A stretch of DNA of 64,000 nucleotides from Streptomyces megasporus (GTDB lineage: Bacteria > Actinomycetota > Actinomycetes > Streptomycetales > Streptomycetaceae), in NCBI RefSeq assembly GCF_000718985.1, contig NZ_JODL01000038.1:18130-82129 (forward strand), read 5' to 3'. The stretch's first letter is position 1. Each line of letters starts with the position of its first letter. A model generated the notes under the pieces. It saw only the letters and a list, made by a program, of their open reading frames with translations, was not told where the DNA came from and made no database searches. Positions 1-7,965 of this stretch are shown piece by piece. A program made the translations under genes and the position numbers.

Positions 1-72
1 GAGGCCCTGCGGTGGGCGCGGCGGCTCGGCGACGAGCTTCCCGGTCGCGCCACCCGAGGGGAGTTGACCTAA
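1..72 (+). CDS. C-terminal tail of an unidentified upstream gene (partial)
   Basis: An open frame enters from the left edge and ends at a TAA at 70-72, encoding the last 23 residues (starting EALRWARRLGDEL). Nearly all codon third positions are G or C, as expected for a real high-GC gene. The fragment is too short to assign a family. It lies in the same orientation as ald, about 170 bases upstream of it. The region between holds no other gene and must carry the ald promoter. Confidence 0.5.
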   Translation, partial: EALRWARRLGDELPGRATRGELT

Positions 73-243
73 GAAATGGCCGATAACCAGCCAGAAAACT
101 GGCATTTTGCAAGGCTGGACAGCGGAAAATCCTTCATTAGAATGGTCAAGCTGCGGCTGTCCCGTCACATCCGTTATTCGCTTCCTGTGGTGATGTGATG
201 GTGTGTGCCCCGGTCCCTTCCGCGACCCTCTGAGACAAGGACC

Positions 244-1368
244 GTGATCGACGTGAAGGTCGGCATCCCCCGAGAGATCAAGAACAACGAGTTCCGCGTG
301 GCCATCACCCCGGCCGGTGTCCACGAACTCGTGCGCGGCGGCCACCGGGTCCTCGTCGAGCGGGGCGCCGGAGTGGGCTCCTCCATCGACGACCGCGAGT
401 ACGTCGAGGCCGGCGCCACCGTGCTGGACACCGCCGACGAGGTGTGGGCCGACGCCGACCTGCTGCTGAAGGTCAAGGAGCCGATCGCCGAGGAGTACCA
501 CCGACTGCGCAAGGACCAGGTGCTGTTCACCTACCTCCACCTGGCCGCGTCCCGCGACTGCACCGAGGCCCTGCTGCGCTCCGGCACCACCGCCATCGCC
601 TACGAGACGGTGCAGGCCGCGGACGGCACGCTGCCGCTGTTGGCGCCGATGTCCGAGGTGGCCGGCCGGATCGCCCCGCAGGTCGGCGCGTACCACCTGA
701 TGCGCCCGGCCGGCGGTCGCGGCGTGCTGCCCGGCGGGGTGCCGGGCGTCTCGGCGAGCCGGGCCGTCGTCATCGGCGGCGGCGTCGCCGGTTGGAACGC
801 CACCCAGGTCGCGGTGGGCATGGGCTTCCACGTCACCCTGCTCGACAAGGACGTGCGCAAGCTGCGCGAGGCCGACCGGATCTTCGGCAACCGCGTCCGG
901 ACGGTCACCTCCAACGCGTACGAACTGGACAAGGCCGTCCGGGAGGCGGATCTGGTCGTCGGGGCCGTGCTGATCCCCGGCGCCCGGGCGCCGAAGCTGG
1001 TCACCGGCGACCTGGTGTCGCGGATGAGGTCCGGAAGCGTCCTCGTCGACATCGCCATCGACCAGGGCGGCTGTTTCGAGGACTCGCGTCCCACCACGCA
1101 CGCGGAGCCGACCTTCACCGTCCACGACTCGGTCTTCTACTGCGTCGCCAACATGCCCGGCGCGGTGCCGAGCACCTCGACGTACGCGCTCACCAACGCC
1201 ACGCTGCCGTACGTGGTGGAACTGGCCGACCACGGCTGGCGCGAGGCCCTGCGCCGCGACCCGGCCCTCGCCCGGGGGCTCAACGTCCACGACGGCGAGA
1301 TCACCTACGGCCCGGTCGCCGAGGCGCACGGGCTGACGGCACGCGAGCCGGGTTCACTGCTCGGTTGA
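244..1368 (+). CDS. ald: Alanine dehydrogenase
   Basis: NAD-dependent oxidative deamination of L-alanine to pyruvate and ammonium in the cytoplasm; it also runs in reverse. The N-terminal signature VGIPREIKNNEFRVA, the LLLKVKEPI segment, the GGGVAG nucleotide-binding loop near residues 180-190 and the ANMPGAVP motif are all present, and the length (about 374 aa) is normal. The GTG at 244 (VIDVKVG) gives the N-terminus usual in Streptomyces homologs; GTG 253, better spaced from the AAGGA at 237-241, is the alternative. An upstream extension to 205 has no family support. The gene is monocistronic in appearance, with about 400 bases before parA. Streptomyces ald genes are commonly controlled by an Lrp/AsnC-type regulator, but no such gene is adjacent. 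Confidence 0.96.
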   Translation: MIDVKVGIPREIKNNEFRVAITPAGVHELVRGGHRVLVERGAGVGSSIDDREYVEAGATVLDTADEVWADADLLLKVKEPIAEEYHRLRKDQVLFTYLHLAASRDCTEALLRSGTTAIAYETVQAADGTLPLLAPMSEVAGRIAPQVGAYHLMRPAGGRGVLPGGVPGVSASRAVVIGGGVAGWNATQVAVGMGFHVTLLDKDVRKLREADRIFGNRVRTVTSNAYELDKAVREADLVVGAVLIPGARAPKLVTGDLVSRMRSGSVLVDIAIDQGGCFEDSRPTTHAEPTFTVHDSVFYCVANMPGAVPSTSTYALTNATLPYVVELADHGWREALRRDPALARGLNVHDGEITYGPVAEAHGLTAREPGSLLG

Positions 1369-1397
1369 CAAGTCGTCATATGAACAGGACGCGAAAC

Positions 1398-1539
1398 GTC
1401 AACCGAAACGTCAACGCCACGAGTCAACGCCACAAGTCAACATGACGACCATCGTGTCACCGGCCGACCCCGGGACCGCTCGGAGGCGGCCGGTGGGACG
1501 GGAGGCGGAGCCGACGGGCCTGGTCAACGTGGGGTCAAC
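1398..1539 (+). repeat. Six phased GTCAAC boxes in the ald-parA intergenic region
   Basis: The 396-base gap between ald and parA contains no credible gene. GTCAAC occurs in direct orientation at 1398, 1410, 1423 and 1436 (spacing 12-13 bases), then again at 1523 and 1534 (spacing 11). The two middle copies are extended to GTCAACGCCAC. Spacing close to one or just over one helical turn suggests a regulator-binding array or iteron-like element upstream of the parA-scp operon. No regulator is implied by the sequence, and chance enrichment is possible. Confidence 0.45.
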
Positions 1540-1764
1540 TCGTCGTGAACATGGTCCTTTGGTCGTTTCGCGCCCCCATAAGACTCCGTGTGCGGGGCCA
1601 TGAACCCCTTGACAGACGGGTACAAGGTGGCCGACACATCAGGCCTTCTCCGGCGGATTGTGTTGCTGAGGACCACCGACACGCCATAGAGTCGCCAATC
1701 ATCGGCATGGTGCCACGCTGATCTGTCTAGAAGTTTCCTGGTCACCAAGGAGGTAAGACGACTT

Positions 1765-2928
1765 GTGAATGAGTCGACATTTACTCCCGGGGGTGGTCAA
1801 CCAGGAACGCCTCCGCGGGGCCAGGGCCCCTCGGGACTCAGTGCCGTCGGCTCCGTCGCTGTCCAGACTTTCGCAGCCCACCAGAACCAGGCGAGCATGA
1901 CAGCCCATCAGAGCACGGACGGTCACAAGAACACCATGGCCGCCGACCACCCGGGCGGCGGTCCCCACGTGGACCCCCGGTACGACGAACTCCCCGAGGG
2001 GCACTTCTACGACCCCGACGCGGAGTACGAGCCCGACCCCGAGTACGCGGCCACCCTCGCGCCCGACGCCGCTCGACAGCGCCGTGAGCGCATCGGTCCC
2101 ACGGGCCGCCCGCTGCCGTACTTCCCGATCCCCGGCCCGGTCACCGAACACGGTCCGGCGAAGATCATCGCGATGTGCAACCAGAAGGGCGGGGTCGGCA
2201 AGACCACCTCCACCATCAACCTGGGCGCCGCGCTCGCCGAGTACGGCCGCCGGGTGCTGCTCGTGGACTTCGACCCCCAGGGCGCGCTCTCGGTCGGCCT
2301 CGGCGTCAACCCGATGGAGCTGGACCTGACCGTCTACAACCTGCTCATGGAGCGGGGCATGTCACCCGACGAGGTGCTGCTGAAGACGGCGGTCGCGGGC
2401 ATGGACCTGCTGCCCAGCAACATCGACCTGTCCGCCGCCGAGGTGCAACTGGTCAGCGAGGTGGCCCGCGAGTCGACGCTCCAGCGCGCCCTCCAACCGC
2501 TGCTGCCCGACTACGACTTCATCATCATCGACTGCCAGCCGTCCCTCGGCCTGCTGACCGTCAACGCCCTCACCGCCGCGCACAAGGTGATCGTGCCGCT
2601 GGAGTGCGAGTTCTTCGCGCTGCGCGGTGTGGCGCTGCTGACGGAGACGATCGAGAAGGTCCAGGAGCGGCTCAACTCCGACCTGGAGCTGGACGGCATC
2701 CTGGCGACGATGTACGACTCGCGCACCGTGCACAGCCGTGAGGTGCTGGCGCGCGTCGTGGAGGCGTTCGACGACAACGTGTACCACACCGTCATCGGGC
2801 GCACGGTCCGCTTCCCGGAGACCACGGTCGCCGGCGAGCCGATCACCACGTACGCCTCCAACTCCGTCGGCGCCGCCGCCTACCGCCAGCTCGCCAGGGA
2901 GGTGCTCGCCCGGTGCCACGCCGAGTGA
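1765..2928 (+). CDS. parA: ParA/Soj-type chromosome partition ATPase
   Basis: Walker-type ATPase of the ParA/MinD superfamily, likely acting on DNA segregation or chromosome organisation. A proline- and acid-rich N-terminal extension of about 130 residues precedes the deviant Walker A motif KGGVGKTT (residues about 141-148). The Walker A' segment VDFDPQG and the Walker B-like IIIDCQPSLG follow. GTG start at 1765 with a strong AAGGAGGT ten bases upstream. It is the first gene of an apparent operon with the RHH protein (16-base overlap), scpA and scpB. This is the second-site parA next to scpAB, not the oriC parAB pair; no parB is adjacent. The long N-terminus is typical of the Streptomyces copy. 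Confidence 0.93.
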   Translation: MNESTFTPGGGQPGTPPRGQGPSGLSAVGSVAVQTFAAHQNQASMTAHQSTDGHKNTMAADHPGGGPHVDPRYDELPEGHFYDPDAEYEPDPEYAATLAPDAARQRRERIGPTGRPLPYFPIPGPVTEHGPAKIIAMCNQKGGVGKTTSTINLGAALAEYGRRVLLVDFDPQGALSVGLGVNPMELDLTVYNLLMERGMSPDEVLLKTAVAGMDLLPSNIDLSAAEVQLVSEVARESTLQRALQPLLPDYDFIIIDCQPSLGLLTVNALTAAHKVIVPLECEFFALRGVALLTETIEKVQERLNSDLELDGILATMYDSRTVHSREVLARVVEAFDDNVYHTVIGRTVRFPETTVAGEPITTYASNSVGAAAYRQLAREVLARCHAE

Positions 2929-3545
2929 GTCTCCCGGCAGCCGACGAACTGTTCCGCTCCACCGGGGGGTCCCCGGTCCAGCCCTCGACCCCCCAGCAGC
3001 ACTCGGGAGGCGACGCCTCCTCCGCGCCCCGACTCCCCGCGGCGGCGGGCGCGTCCGGTCCCACGGACGAGCACGCCCCCGCGGGAGACGGCCGGGACGG
3101 CGCGGAGAGCGCCGCCGACACCCTGGCCGCCGGCACCGACGGCCACGGCGGACGCGAGCCCCGGCAGGCCCCGGTGCCCGGCCAGGCACCGGGAAGGGGC
3201 GGACGTTCGGGGCAGGGCGCGGCGGCCCAGCCGGCCGACCGGTCCACCGCGGCCGGCCGCGGCCAGGTCAGGAGCCGCTCCACCGCGGCGGCCCCGCCGC
3301 ACCGGCGCGGCCGGGTCGTCCCCCGGCGCCCCAGCGGCCGCGAGCGCCACGACGAGAAGATCACGGTCTACGTCTCCGCCGAGGAGCTGATGGACCTCGA
3401 ACACGCCCGGCTGGTGCTCCGCGGTGAGCACGGCCTGGCCGTGGACCGCGGACGGATCGTCCGTGAGGCGGTCGCCGTGGTCCTCGCCGACCTGGAGGCG
3501 CGCGGCGACGCGAGCATTCTCGTGCGCCGCCTGCGCGGTCGCTGA
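2913..3545 (+). CDS. Hypothetical protein with C-terminal ribbon-helix-helix-like segment
   Basis: 210 aa. The first about 130 residues are low-complexity (Pro, Ala, Gly, Arg) and probably disordered. The last 75, beginning HDEKITVYVSAEELMDLEH, look like a ribbon-helix-helix DNA-binding unit: a short strand followed by two helices, with IVREAVAVVLADLE as the second. The GTG start lies inside the end of parA, so the two are translationally coupled; GGGAGG sits ten bases upstream. Its place between a ParA ATPase and ScpA suggests it is the DNA-binding partner of this ParA, filling the ParB role. That function is inference; the coding region itself is well supported by the overlap and by conserved synteny as recalled. 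Confidence 0.8.
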   Translation: MPRRVSLPAADELFRSTGGSPVQPSTPQQHSGGDASSAPRLPAAAGASGPTDEHAPAGDGRDGAESAADTLAAGTDGHGGREPRQAPVPGQAPGRGGRSGQGAAAQPADRSTAAGRGQVRSRSTAAAPPHRRGRVVPRRPSGRERHDEKITVYVSAEELMDLEHARLVLRGEHGLAVDRGRIVREAVAVVLADLEARGDASILVRRLRGR

Positions 3546-3548
3546 CCT

Positions 3549-3570
3549 GCGGGGCGGTAGCCTGCCCCGC
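3549..3570 (+). promoter_or_regulatory. Hairpin abutting the scpA start codon
   Basis: GCGGGGC (3549-3555) pairs perfectly with GCCCCGC (3564-3570), leaving an eight-base loop GGTAGCCT. The stem ends one base before the scpA ATG at 3572 and begins just after the stop of the upstream gene. In mRNA it would fold over the ribosome-binding region of scpA and could lower or couple its translation; a weak attenuator is the alternative. Confidence 0.4.
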
Positions 3571-3571
3571 G

Positions 3572-4630
3572 ATGCCGACCGCCGACGACCACGCGCCGAA
3601 CCCCCGGCCTCCCCGACGACGCCCGCTGGGCCGGGGGCCGGGGACGGCGCCGTCCGCCCCGGTCCCGGCCCCCGCGCCGGAAACGCCTCCCGAGGCGGAC
3701 ACGCCTCCCGAACCGGAACCGGTCGTCTCCGAGACGACCCCCGCGACGGAACCACCGCCCGAGCGGGAGTCCGAGGAGGGGAAGGGCCCGGACGACGGTT
3801 CCCGGGCCGGCGCGGAGGCCGGCGGCGAGCCGGACGACGGCCGCTTCAAGGTCGTCCTGGACAACTTCGAGGGGCCCTTCGACCTCCTCCTACAGCTCAT
3901 CTCCAAGCACAAACTGGACGTCACCGAGGTGGCGCTGTCGAAGGTCACCGACGAGTTCATGGCCCACATCCACGCCATGGGCCCCGACTGGGACCTCGAC
4001 CAGGCCACCGAGTTCCTGGTCGTCGCCGCCACCCTGCTCGACCTCAAGGCCGCCCGGCTGCTGCCCGCCGCCGAGGTCGAGGACGAGGCCGACCTCGCCC
4101 TGCTGGAGGCGCGCGACCTGCTCTTCGCCCGGCTGCTGCAGTACCGCGCCTACAAGCGGGTCGCCGCCGTCCTCGACGAGCGCATGGCCGTCGAGGCCCG
4201 CAGCCACCCCCGTACGGTCGGCCTGGAGCCGCACCACGCCGCGCTGCTGCCCGAGGTCGTCCTCGGCATCGGCCCCGAGGGCTTCGCCCGCCTGGCGGTG
4301 AAGGCGATGCAGCCCAAGCCGGAACCGCAGGTCTACGTCGACCACATCCACGCCCCGCTGGTCAGCGTCCGCGAACAGGCCGAGATCGTGGTGACGCTGC
4401 TGAGGGAGCGGGGCGAGGCCACCTTCACGGAGCTCACCGAGGACGCGCCCGACACCCTCACCGTCGTCGCCCGCTTCCTGGCGCTGCTGGAGCTGTACCG
4501 CGAGCGCGCGGTCGTCCTCGACCAGGAGGAGGCCCTGGGTACGCTCACCGTGCGCTGGAGCGGCGGGGAGGGGACCCGGCCGCTGGTCACCGACGAGTTC
4601 GACGCGGAGGACGGTGGGAGGCGACGGTAG
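3572..4630 (+). CDS. scpA: Segregation and condensation protein A
   Basis: Kleisin subunit of the SMC-ScpAB condensin, which organises the chromosome in the cytoplasm. The first about 85 residues are Pro/Glu-rich and variable. The ScpA fold then starts with FKVVLDNFEGPFDLLLQLI (about residue 90) and continues through the characteristic VTDEFMAHI and LVVAATLLDLKAARLLP segments to a winged-helix C-terminal part (TFTELTEDAPDTLTVVARFLALLEL). 352 aa. ATG start at 3572, immediately after a hairpin; no strong Shine-Dalgarno is visible, in keeping with coupling to the upstream gene. scpB follows after about 60 bases. Confidence 0.96.
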   Translation: MPTADDHAPNPRPPRRRPLGRGPGTAPSAPVPAPAPETPPEADTPPEPEPVVSETTPATEPPPERESEEGKGPDDGSRAGAEAGGEPDDGRFKVVLDNFEGPFDLLLQLISKHKLDVTEVALSKVTDEFMAHIHAMGPDWDLDQATEFLVVAATLLDLKAARLLPAAEVEDEADLALLEARDLLFARLLQYRAYKRVAAVLDERMAVEARSHPRTVGLEPHHAALLPEVVLGIGPEGFARLAVKAMQPKPEPQVYVDHIHAPLVSVREQAEIVVTLLRERGEATFTELTEDAPDTLTVVARFLALLELYRERAVVLDQEEALGTLTVRWSGGEGTRPLVTDEFDAEDGGRRR

Positions 4631-4693
4631 GGGGACAGCGGTGGGGGCGGTGGCGGGACGGTGGTGGGGACGGCGACGGAAGGACGACCGGAG

Positions 4694-5485
4694 ATGAACA
4701 CGGACCCGGGCACCGGGGACAGGGGAGCCGAGAACGCCGGAGGAGCCGGGGAGGCCGGCGGCCCGACGGACGCGGTGGACGCGGTGGACGCGGTGGACGC
4801 GACGGACGCGGTGGGCGCGGTGGGCGCGGCGAGGAGGAGGCGGAAGGAGCGGCCGGAGGAGGCCCCACCGCCCGCGGGCTCCTCCACCGTCGCCGAACTC
4901 GACCTCAAGCCCGCCCTGGAGGCGGTCCTGATGGTCGTCGACGAGCCCGCCACGGAGGAGCACCTCGCCAGGGTCCTCCGACGTCCCCGCCGGGAGATCG
5001 CGGTGGCGCTGCGCGAACTGTCCGAGGAGTACACCCGGCAGGGCCGCGGCTTCGACCTGAGACCGGTCGCGGGCGGCTGGCGGTTCTACACCCGACCCGA
5101 GTACGCCGACGCCGTCGAGGGCTTCGTCCTGGACGGCCAGCAGGCCCGGCTCACCCAGGCCGCCCTGGAGACCCTGGCCGTGGTCGCGTACCGTCAACCG
5201 GTCAGCCGCTCCAAGGTCTCGGCCGTGCGCGGGGTGAACTGCGACGGGGTCATGCGCACACTCCTCCAACGCGGTCTGATCGAGGAGGCGGGCACGGAAC
5301 CCGAGACAGGTGCGATCCTGTACAGGACGACGAACTACTTCCTGGAGCGGATGGGCCTTCGCGGCCTGGACGAACTTCCGGAACTGGCGCCCTTCCTCCC
5401 CGAGGCGGACGCGGTCGAGGCCGAGAGCCAGGAGGGCGTGCCGTCGTTCGACGTGGACGACAGCGGCGATTCCCCGACGTCGTAG
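4694..5485 (+). CDS. scpB: Segregation and condensation protein B
   Basis: Winged-helix partner of ScpA in the SMC complex. The core begins at LKPALEAVLMVVDEPATEEHLA and includes AVVAYRQPVSRSKVSAVRGVN, a hallmark of ScpB. About 60 N-terminal residues are a variable extension built partly on a nonanucleotide tandem repeat encoding DAV units. I chose the ATG at 4694 because AAGGA lies about ten bases upstream; GTG codons at 4661 and 4664 would add 10-11 residues with no better ribosome site. The operon order parA - RHH - scpA - scpB supports a joint role in chromosome condensation and segregation. Confidence 0.95.
   Translation: MNTDPGTGDRGAENAGGAGEAGGPTDAVDAVDAVDATDAVGAVGAARRRRKERPEEAPPPAGSSTVAELDLKPALEAVLMVVDEPATEEHLARVLRRPRREIAVALRELSEEYTRQGRGFDLRPVAGGWRFYTRPEYADAVEGFVLDGQQARLTQAALETLAVVAYRQPVSRSKVSAVRGVNCDGVMRTLLQRGLIEEAGTEPETGAILYRTTNYFLERMGLRGLDELPELAPFLPEADAVEAESQEGVPSFDVDDSGDSPTS
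4769..4831 (+). repeat. Nonanucleotide tandem repeat inside scpB
   Basis: Seven consecutive 9-base units, consensus GACGCGGTG, with three exact neighbours followed by variants (GACGCGACG, GGCGCGGTG, GGCGCGGCG). In frame they encode repeated Asp-Ala-Val then Gly-Ala-Val triplets in the disordered N-terminus of ScpB. Units of nine bases keep the frame, so copy number could vary between strains without harming the protein. Confidence 0.8.
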
Positions 5486-5533
5486 AGGTCGAAGAGACAG
5501 CCCGACGTAGAGACAGATTAGACGGAAACCTTG

Positions 5534-6676
5534 ATGCGAAGCAGCGGCAGGAACAGCAACCGGAACTACCGGGGCGCGGGCAACAGCCGCGACGACAGGC
5601 AGCGGCGCGCGGGCCGTCCCCGTCCCGAGGAACGTCGTTACGACGTGGGCACGGGCGACGGTCCCGGCAAGCCCAGGGGACAGGGCGGCGGTCCCAAGGC
5701 GGGAGCCAAGGGACAGGGCGGCCCCAAGGGACTCAGGGGACAGGGCGGCGGCCCCAAGAGTGGTCCCAAGGCGGGAGTCAGGGGGCAGGGCGGCCCCAAG
5801 GGTGGTCCCAAGACCGGCCCCAAGGCGGGAGCCAGGGACGGACGCAAGCGGACCGTCCCGGCGCGCCCCCGCGAGTACGAGGCCCAGATCGAGGAGCGCA
5901 ACCGGGCCCGGCACGCCAAGCCGGCGCCGAAGCTGCCCAAGACCTTCGGCGAGCCGGAGGGCGAGCGGCTCCAGAAGGTCCTGGCCCGGGCCGGGATGGG
6001 TTCGCGCCGCGCCTGTGAGGAGCTGATCGACCAGCGGCGCGTGGAGGTCAACGGGAAGATCGTCACCGAGCAGGGACTGCGCGTGGACCCGGAGAAGGAC
6101 GAGATCAAGGTCGACGGTCTGACGATCGCCACCCAGTCCTACCTGTTCTTCGCGCTCAACAAGCCCGCCGGGGTCGTCTCCTCGATGGAGGACCCCGAGG
6201 GCCGCCAGTGCCTGGGTGACTACGTCACCAACCGCGAGACCCGACTGTTCCACGTCGGCCGCCTGGACACCGAGACCGAGGGCCTGATCCTGCTCACCAA
6301 CCACGGTGAGCTGGCCCACCGGCTCACCCACCCCCGCTACGGCGTGACGAAGACCTACCTGGCCGCCATCCAGGGCCCCATCCCGCGGGACCTGGGCAAG
6401 CGGCTCAAGGAGGGCGTGCGGCTGGAGGACGGCTACGCCCGCGCCGACCACTTCAAGGTCGTGGAGAACACCGGCAAGAACTACCTCGTCGAGGTCTCCC
6501 TCCACGAGGGGCGCAAGCACATCGTCCGCCGCATGCTCGCGGAGGTCGGCTTCCCGGTCGACAAGCTGGTCCGCACCCGCTTCGGTCCCATCGCGCTGGG
6601 CGACCAGAAGTCCGGCTGGCTGCGCCGCCTGACCAACACCGAGGTCGGCATGCTGATGCAGGAGGTCGGTCTCTAG
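5534..6676 (+). CDS. rluB: Pseudouridine synthase, RsuA/RluB family
   Basis: Converts a specific rRNA uridine to pseudouridine. The N-terminal about 125 residues are basic and Gly/Lys/Pro/Gln-rich with imperfect repeats (GQGGGPK-type), likely RNA-binding and disordered. An S4 RNA-binding domain follows (ERLQKVLARAGMGSRRACEELI), then the synthase domain with the catalytic aspartate in GRLDTETEGL and the FALNKPAGVVSS entry motif. 380 aa from ATG 5534; a TTG three bases earlier is less likely. Whether the target is 16S or 23S rRNA cannot be read from sequence, so the symbol is by family resemblance. A strong terminator follows. Confidence 0.9.
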   Translation: MRSSGRNSNRNYRGAGNSRDDRQRRAGRPRPEERRYDVGTGDGPGKPRGQGGGPKAGAKGQGGPKGLRGQGGGPKSGPKAGVRGQGGPKGGPKTGPKAGARDGRKRTVPARPREYEAQIEERNRARHAKPAPKLPKTFGEPEGERLQKVLARAGMGSRRACEELIDQRRVEVNGKIVTEQGLRVDPEKDEIKVDGLTIATQSYLFFALNKPAGVVSSMEDPEGRQCLGDYVTNRETRLFHVGRLDTETEGLILLTNHGELAHRLTHPRYGVTKTYLAAIQGPIPRDLGKRLKEGVRLEDGYARADHFKVVENTGKNYLVEVSLHEGRKHIVRRMLAEVGFPVDKLVRTRFGPIALGDQKSGWLRRLTNTEVGMLMQEVGL

Positions 6677-6702
6677 GCCGACCGCGCCGGACCGAGCCGC
6701 CC

Positions 6703-6745
6703 CCGACGGCCCCGGCCAGGGGAATCCCCCGGCCGGGGCCGTCGG
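6703..6745 (+). terminator. Strong hairpin terminator after the pseudouridine synthase gene
   Basis: A perfect 15-bp stem (6703-6717 with 6731-6745) encloses a loop that itself folds as GGGG-AAT-CCCC. It starts 26 bases after the stop of the pseudouridine synthase gene. There is no T-tract, as is normal for GC-rich actinobacterial terminators. Confidence 0.75.
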
Positions 6746-6766
6746 CCGCCCAGCAGAACGGGCGGC

Positions 6767-7326
6767 GTGATCGAACCGAGCACCGTCGGCCTCCCCGACC
6801 TGCGTCCCGTCCTCGCCGAGGAGCGTCGGCCGACGGTCTTCGCGACCGTCTCCGGGGCGCACCTGTACGGCTTCCCCTCCCGCGACTCCGACATCGACCT
6901 GCGCGGGGCCCACCTGCTGCCCGTGGGGGAGGGACCTGATCGGGCTGCGGGCGGACGAGGAGACCGACTCGCGGATGTGGGAACGCGACTGCGTCGAGAT
7001 GGACCTGGTCACCCACGACCTGCGGAAGTTCGCCCGACTGATGCTCCGCCGCAACGGCTACGTCCTGGAGCAGTTCCTGTCCCCGCTGGTGGTGCGCACC
7101 ACCGACACGCACGCCGAGTCGGTCGCCCTCGCGCCGGCCGTGCTCACCCGGCACCACGCCCACCACTACCGGGGCTTCGCCAGCACCCAGTGGCGGCTGT
7201 ACGGGAGGACCGGGGAACTCAAACCGCTGCTGTACACCTTCCGGGCGCCGCTCACCGGTATCCACCTGATGCGCGCCGGCGAGGTGTGCGCCCACCTGCC
7301 CACCCTCCTCGACGCGGTGGTGGAGG
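6767..7326 (+). pseudogene. Frameshifted, C-terminally truncated nucleotidyltransferase
   Basis: A DNA-polymerase-beta-superfamily nucleotidyltransferase, split across two frames. The first part (GTG 6767) reads TVFATVSGAHLYGFPSRDSDIDLRGAHLLPV and contains the DSDID metal-binding signature. Reading then shifts at about 6926-6933, where removing one G from GTGGGGGAGGGACCTG would join it to DLIGLRADEETDSRMWERD in the next frame. Good homology continues through NGYVLEQFLSPLVV and HHYRGFASTQWRLYGRTGELKPLLYTFRAPLTGIHLM to about LLDAVVEA (7326). After that the expected C-terminal about 60 residues are missing, and the sequence becomes a remnant of a different, opposite-strand gene. Either a true pseudogene or a sequencing indel combined with a genuine deletion. 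Confidence 0.8.
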
Positions 7327-7432
7327 CACTCCAGGACGGTGGGGTTGGCCCGCGGCCCCAGTGCGCAGAACCGCTCCGGCTCCCAGGGGAACTGCTCCTT
7401 CGCCGGGCCGTCCACCGTGATTCCGGCATGTC
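7327..7432 (-). pseudogene. Internal fragment of a second nucleotidyltransferase
   Basis: On the minus strand this stretch encodes ITVDGPAKEQFPWEPERFC followed by ALGPRANPTVLECL. That closely resembles the segment THVDGP..EQFSWELERFCELALRANPTVLECL, as I recall it, found in a paralogous Streptomyces nucleotidyltransferase family. An in-frame TGA lies just upstream, and both the N-terminal metal-binding region and the C-terminus are absent. Its downstream end meets the truncated plus-strand nucleotidyltransferase at about 7326, so the two genes, originally convergent, appear to have been fused by a deletion removing both of their 3' halves. Confidence 0.6.
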
Positions 7433-7602
7433 ACCGCCACCCGGCCGGACGCCCCGGCGACACGGCCGCCCGTCTCGCAGGACGGGCGGCGGCAGCGTGT
7501 CGGGAACGGACGCGCATAGGCTGGTCGGGGCAGCGGCACGACAGCGGCCACAGCGACGACAGAGACAGCGACAGAGACAGCACGGACGCGGGGAGTGAGC
7601 AG

Positions 7603-7965
7603 GTGGCGGTACGAGCGGTGCGGGGCGCCGTGCAGTTGGAGCGGGACGAGGCCGAGCACATGCGGGAGAAGGTGGCGGAGCTGGTCACCGCCCTCCTGGA
7701 ACGCAACTCCCTGACGGCCGACGACCTGATCAGCGTCTGGTTCACCGCCACCCCCGACCTGCACAGCGACTTCCCGGCCGTCGCGGCCCGCAAGCTCGGC
7801 ATCGTGGACGTGCCGCTGATCTGCGCGCAGGAGCTGGACGTCGCGGGCGCCATGCCGCGCGTGGTCCGCGTCCTCGCCCACGCCGAGACCGATCTGACCA
7901 AGGCCGAGATCGCCCACGTCTACCTGGGCGCCGCCGCCGCTCTGCGCAAGGACATCGCCCAGTGA
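7603..7965 (+). CDS. aroH: Chorismate mutase, AroH type
   Basis: Rearranges chorismate to prephenate, the branch point to phenylalanine and tyrosine. The 120-aa protein has the compact AroH (Bacillus-type) fold markers: VRGAVQLERDEAEHM at the N-terminus, LTADDLISVWFTATPDLHSDFPA, and the C-terminal HVYLGAAAALRKDI. GTG start at 7603, preceded by GGGGAG. The last bases overlap the tyrA start as GTGA, so the two enzymes acting in sequence are translationally coupled. A purine-rich GACAG repeat lies just upstream (about 7545-7590), with no clear role. Confidence 0.95.
   Translation: MAVRAVRGAVQLERDEAEHMREKVAELVTALLERNSLTADDLISVWFTATPDLHSDFPAVAARKLGIVDVPLICAQELDVAGAMPRVVRVLAHAETDLTKAEIAHVYLGAAAALRKDIAQ

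Noticed and set aside
3424..6018. An 864-codon plus-strand open frame across scpA, scpB and the synthase gene
   Set aside because: Arg/Gly/Pro-dominated shadow of three well-identified genes in another frame; no protein family or start context.
3890..7054. A 1054-codon minus-strand open frame
   Set aside because: Antisense shadow typical of high-GC coding DNA; composition mirrors the plus-strand codons and no motif is present.
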